In this document: in pieces, positions 62,101 through 64,000 of the stretch
Layout of the letters: each line of letters begins with the position of its first letter
Position numbering within the stretch: position 1 is the stretch's first letter
Assembly (NCBI RefSeq): GCF_000143535.2
Contig: NC_037322.1
Location: forward strand, 496,001 to 560,000
DNA: 64,000 nt
Reading direction: 5' to 3'
Source of the DNA: Botrytis cinerea B05.10
Taxonomy: Eukaryota > Ascomycota > Leotiomycetes > Helotiales > Sclerotiniaceae
Position numbers and translations under genes: made by a program
The notes under the pieces: generated by a model
Databases searched by the model: none
Told to the model about the DNA's origin: nothing
What the model saw: only the letters and a program-made list of their open reading frames with translations

Positions 62101-64000
62101 TGTCAATCAGTATACCAATGCTAAAACTTTGATCGATCTTCCAAATTACACCTGGAATCACTCTGTCAAGTACTGGCATGAGAATGCATCGAGCAAAGAT
62201 TGGAGGTTCAAACAATTCGTAAATCACGATTTACTTGGAAGCAAAGTCATCGGAACCACGTGGAAATCGCCAACCTGGCGAAAGCTCCTGAATCTTGCTG
62301 ATGTTCCATGGCTGAAAGATCACAAAATGGGTTCAGACGTCTTAATGCCTGGTGCTGGGTTTATAGCAATGGCTGTAGAAGCATTGTACCAAAAGACGCG
62401 ATCCACCGCGACCGAGGACATCATCATCAGTTCGCCCAATGAGCTATCCTATCGATTCAGAAACATTCGTTTCGACAAAGCTCTAGTACTAGAAGATGAT
62501 AAAGAGTCTCCCGTTCTTTTATCACTGACTCAGCAGCATGGTAGTAAAGATTGGCAAGAATTCCGCATTTCTTCAACTACGGGAGACCTTTTGATTGAGC
62601 ATTGTTCAGGCTTGATCCGCATACAAGATCCTGTTGATGAACATTTGGCAGATTCTGATAATACATCCCTTCAATACCCAACGTCTGGCAAGGTCTGGTA
62701 TAAGGCTCAGGAAGAAGCCGGCTATGGCTTCGGTCCCAGTTTCCAGAAGCTACTGAAAGTCGAGTCCAGCAGTGGTCAACGACAATCTCGGGCACAGGTA
62801 TCGTTGTCAGAGCCAGCATCAAAATGGTCGCCGCAATCTTATTATCCAATTCATCCAGCAGCTCTTGATGGATGCTTCCAAACAGTCACTCCCGCTCTAT
62901 GGGCAGGAGAGCGCAGCTCGGTAAACGCTGTTTTGGTGCCTTCCATAATTGATGATCTGATTATCAACAGTGTGCCTAGTGGTCTCCAAGAGGGTCTCTC
63001 GCTCGCTACCTCGGAATATTCTGGCCGTGGCCGTCTAGAAGAAGCTAAGAGCTACTTTGCCAATTGTTCAGTCTACCACCCAGATAATGGTGCTCTCCTT
63101 ATGCAAATGTCTGGACTTCGATTTGCCAAGTTAGATATGGGAGCAAGAACAGATCCACATGTATTTGATCGCATTTCCTGGAAGCCAGACATTACTTTCT
63201 TTTCCCAGGAAAAGTTGGGTAGTCTGGATGCAGCAAATCCCGAGACACAACTTGATTCGGTTATCAATCTGATTGCGCACAAGAGGCCTGCTTTGAAAAT
63301 TCTTGAGGTCAGCCTCAACCATAGTGAGACAAGATCTATTTGGTTCGAGTCTGAAGATTCGCTATCAAGATCAGCTTATCTACAGTACGACTATGCTTCA
63401 GGAGATGCGAAAGGTCTCGTCTCTGTCCAAAACAAGTACAAGGCAAAGAGCAACTCATCGTTCTTTCTAATAAACCCCACTAAAGATGCCTTGGATTTGC
63501 CACAAGATGCGATTTACGACCTTGTGATTCTCAAAGTTGCGAAGAATCCAGTGGTTGACCAGAGCTTGAATGATAGTCTCGACTATATCAAATCTCATCT
63601 TTCCGACAAAGGGTTTGCGCTTGTGGTGCAGGAGAGTGACTTGCAATCAAGCATTAGCTCTGTAACTACTCCTCTTCTTGACGAGAAGTCTCAATCGCCG
63701 TTATCAGCAGGGTCTCCTAATACCCCAGGGATAGCCATTGAGTCCTCTGAATTCATTGTGAAAGACTCTGAGATCCCCATTGTGACCGAAAACATAACAC
63801 CCAATGAACTTCAAGAGTCCGAAACAAAGTTACTCGAGTCCGATGCGACTCTCGCGGGTGTTACACAGCGACTTTCAATCTCTCTAACGATACAAGAAGC
63901 GGCGAAATTGAAAGGAATCACTTCTGTTCTGCAGATTGCTGATAATAATGACAGTCCGGCATGGTCATTATATACTAGTGAAGTGAAGATTACCTCGCAA
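59168..64000 (+). CDS. Highly reducing type I polyketide synthase, N-terminal part, cut by window edge
   Basis: This is an iterative HR-PKS. Six exons (59168-59564, 59624-59741, 59801-60248, 60304-60387, 60454-60577, 60642 onward) join in phase and give about 1,510 residues before the window ends. The KS (residues 9 to about 430) has the active Cys in [12 protein letters not shown] and the two His in [14 protein letters not shown] and [12 protein letters not shown]. The AT has [12 protein letters not shown] (about 542) and [14 protein letters not shown] (about 633). The DH has [14 protein letters not shown] (about 948) and HPAALDGCF (about 1127). A methyltransferase-like region follows, but its motif I reads [13 protein letters not shown], without the Gly-rich loop, so it is probably inactive. 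ER, KR and ACP domains should lie beyond the edge. The [20 protein letters not shown] start is the only plausible one. Confidence 0.96.

Overview
The window reads as nuclear DNA of a filamentous ascomycete. Genes are split by short GT-AG introns of about 45-130 bases, lie on both strands, and are separated by AT-rich spacers with many low-complexity tracts. The gene families (Zn2Cys6 regulator, Dal5-type MFS permease, berberine-bridge oxidase, highly reducing polyketide synthase) are typical of Pezizomycotina. A leotiomycete such as Botrytis or Sclerotinia fits best, but that is an inference from gene content, not a proven assignment.

Layout. 0-5 kb: NOT4 (CCR4-NOT ubiquitin ligase) and the complex I 30 kDa subunit share a divergent promoter. 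5.9-12.6 kb: an allantoate/Dal5-type permease, a Zn2Cys6 transcription factor and a type-B carboxylesterase, which look like a small catabolic unit. 12.6-17.1 kb: a gene-poor island of decayed sequence. It holds a fragment resembling the 530-loop of 18S rRNA, a decayed minus-strand gene, a perfect 26-bp palindrome inside a longer stem, an actin-like-ATPase relic, and an F-box-like gene broken by in-frame stops. 17-19 kb: empty AT/pyrimidine-rich DNA. 19.0-24.9 kb: a large UFD4/TRIP12-type HECT ligase. 24.9-28.4 kb: no supported gene.

28.4-49 kb is mostly housekeeping: NMN adenylyltransferase, the NPC1/Ncr1 sterol transporter, a frameshifted relic, a DUF1771-Smr protein, branched-chain 2-oxoacid dehydrogenase E1-alpha, the COQ5 methyltransferase, a DUF2433 phosphoesterase-like protein with an RGG tail, and a BTB protein whose frame continues past a single TAG into a chromodomain.

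49-64 kb looks like a secondary-metabolite gene cluster cut by the right edge: secreted berberine-bridge FAD oxidase, SDR ketoreductase, P450, alpha/beta hydrolase, and a highly reducing polyketide synthase (KS-AT-DH, then a methyltransferase-like region that appears inactive). The PKS and hydrolase are divergent across 1.2 kb, so they could share control. The chemistry would be PKS chain assembly, hydrolase release or trimming, then SDR, P450 and FAD-oxidase tailoring. The product cannot be read from the sequence.

Several reading frames carry one-base problems (BCKDH presequence, SDR exon junction, the 35.6-36.2 kb relic). These may be real decay or assembly indels, and read mapping would separate the two. 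No tRNA gene, intact transposon or CRISPR array was recognised.
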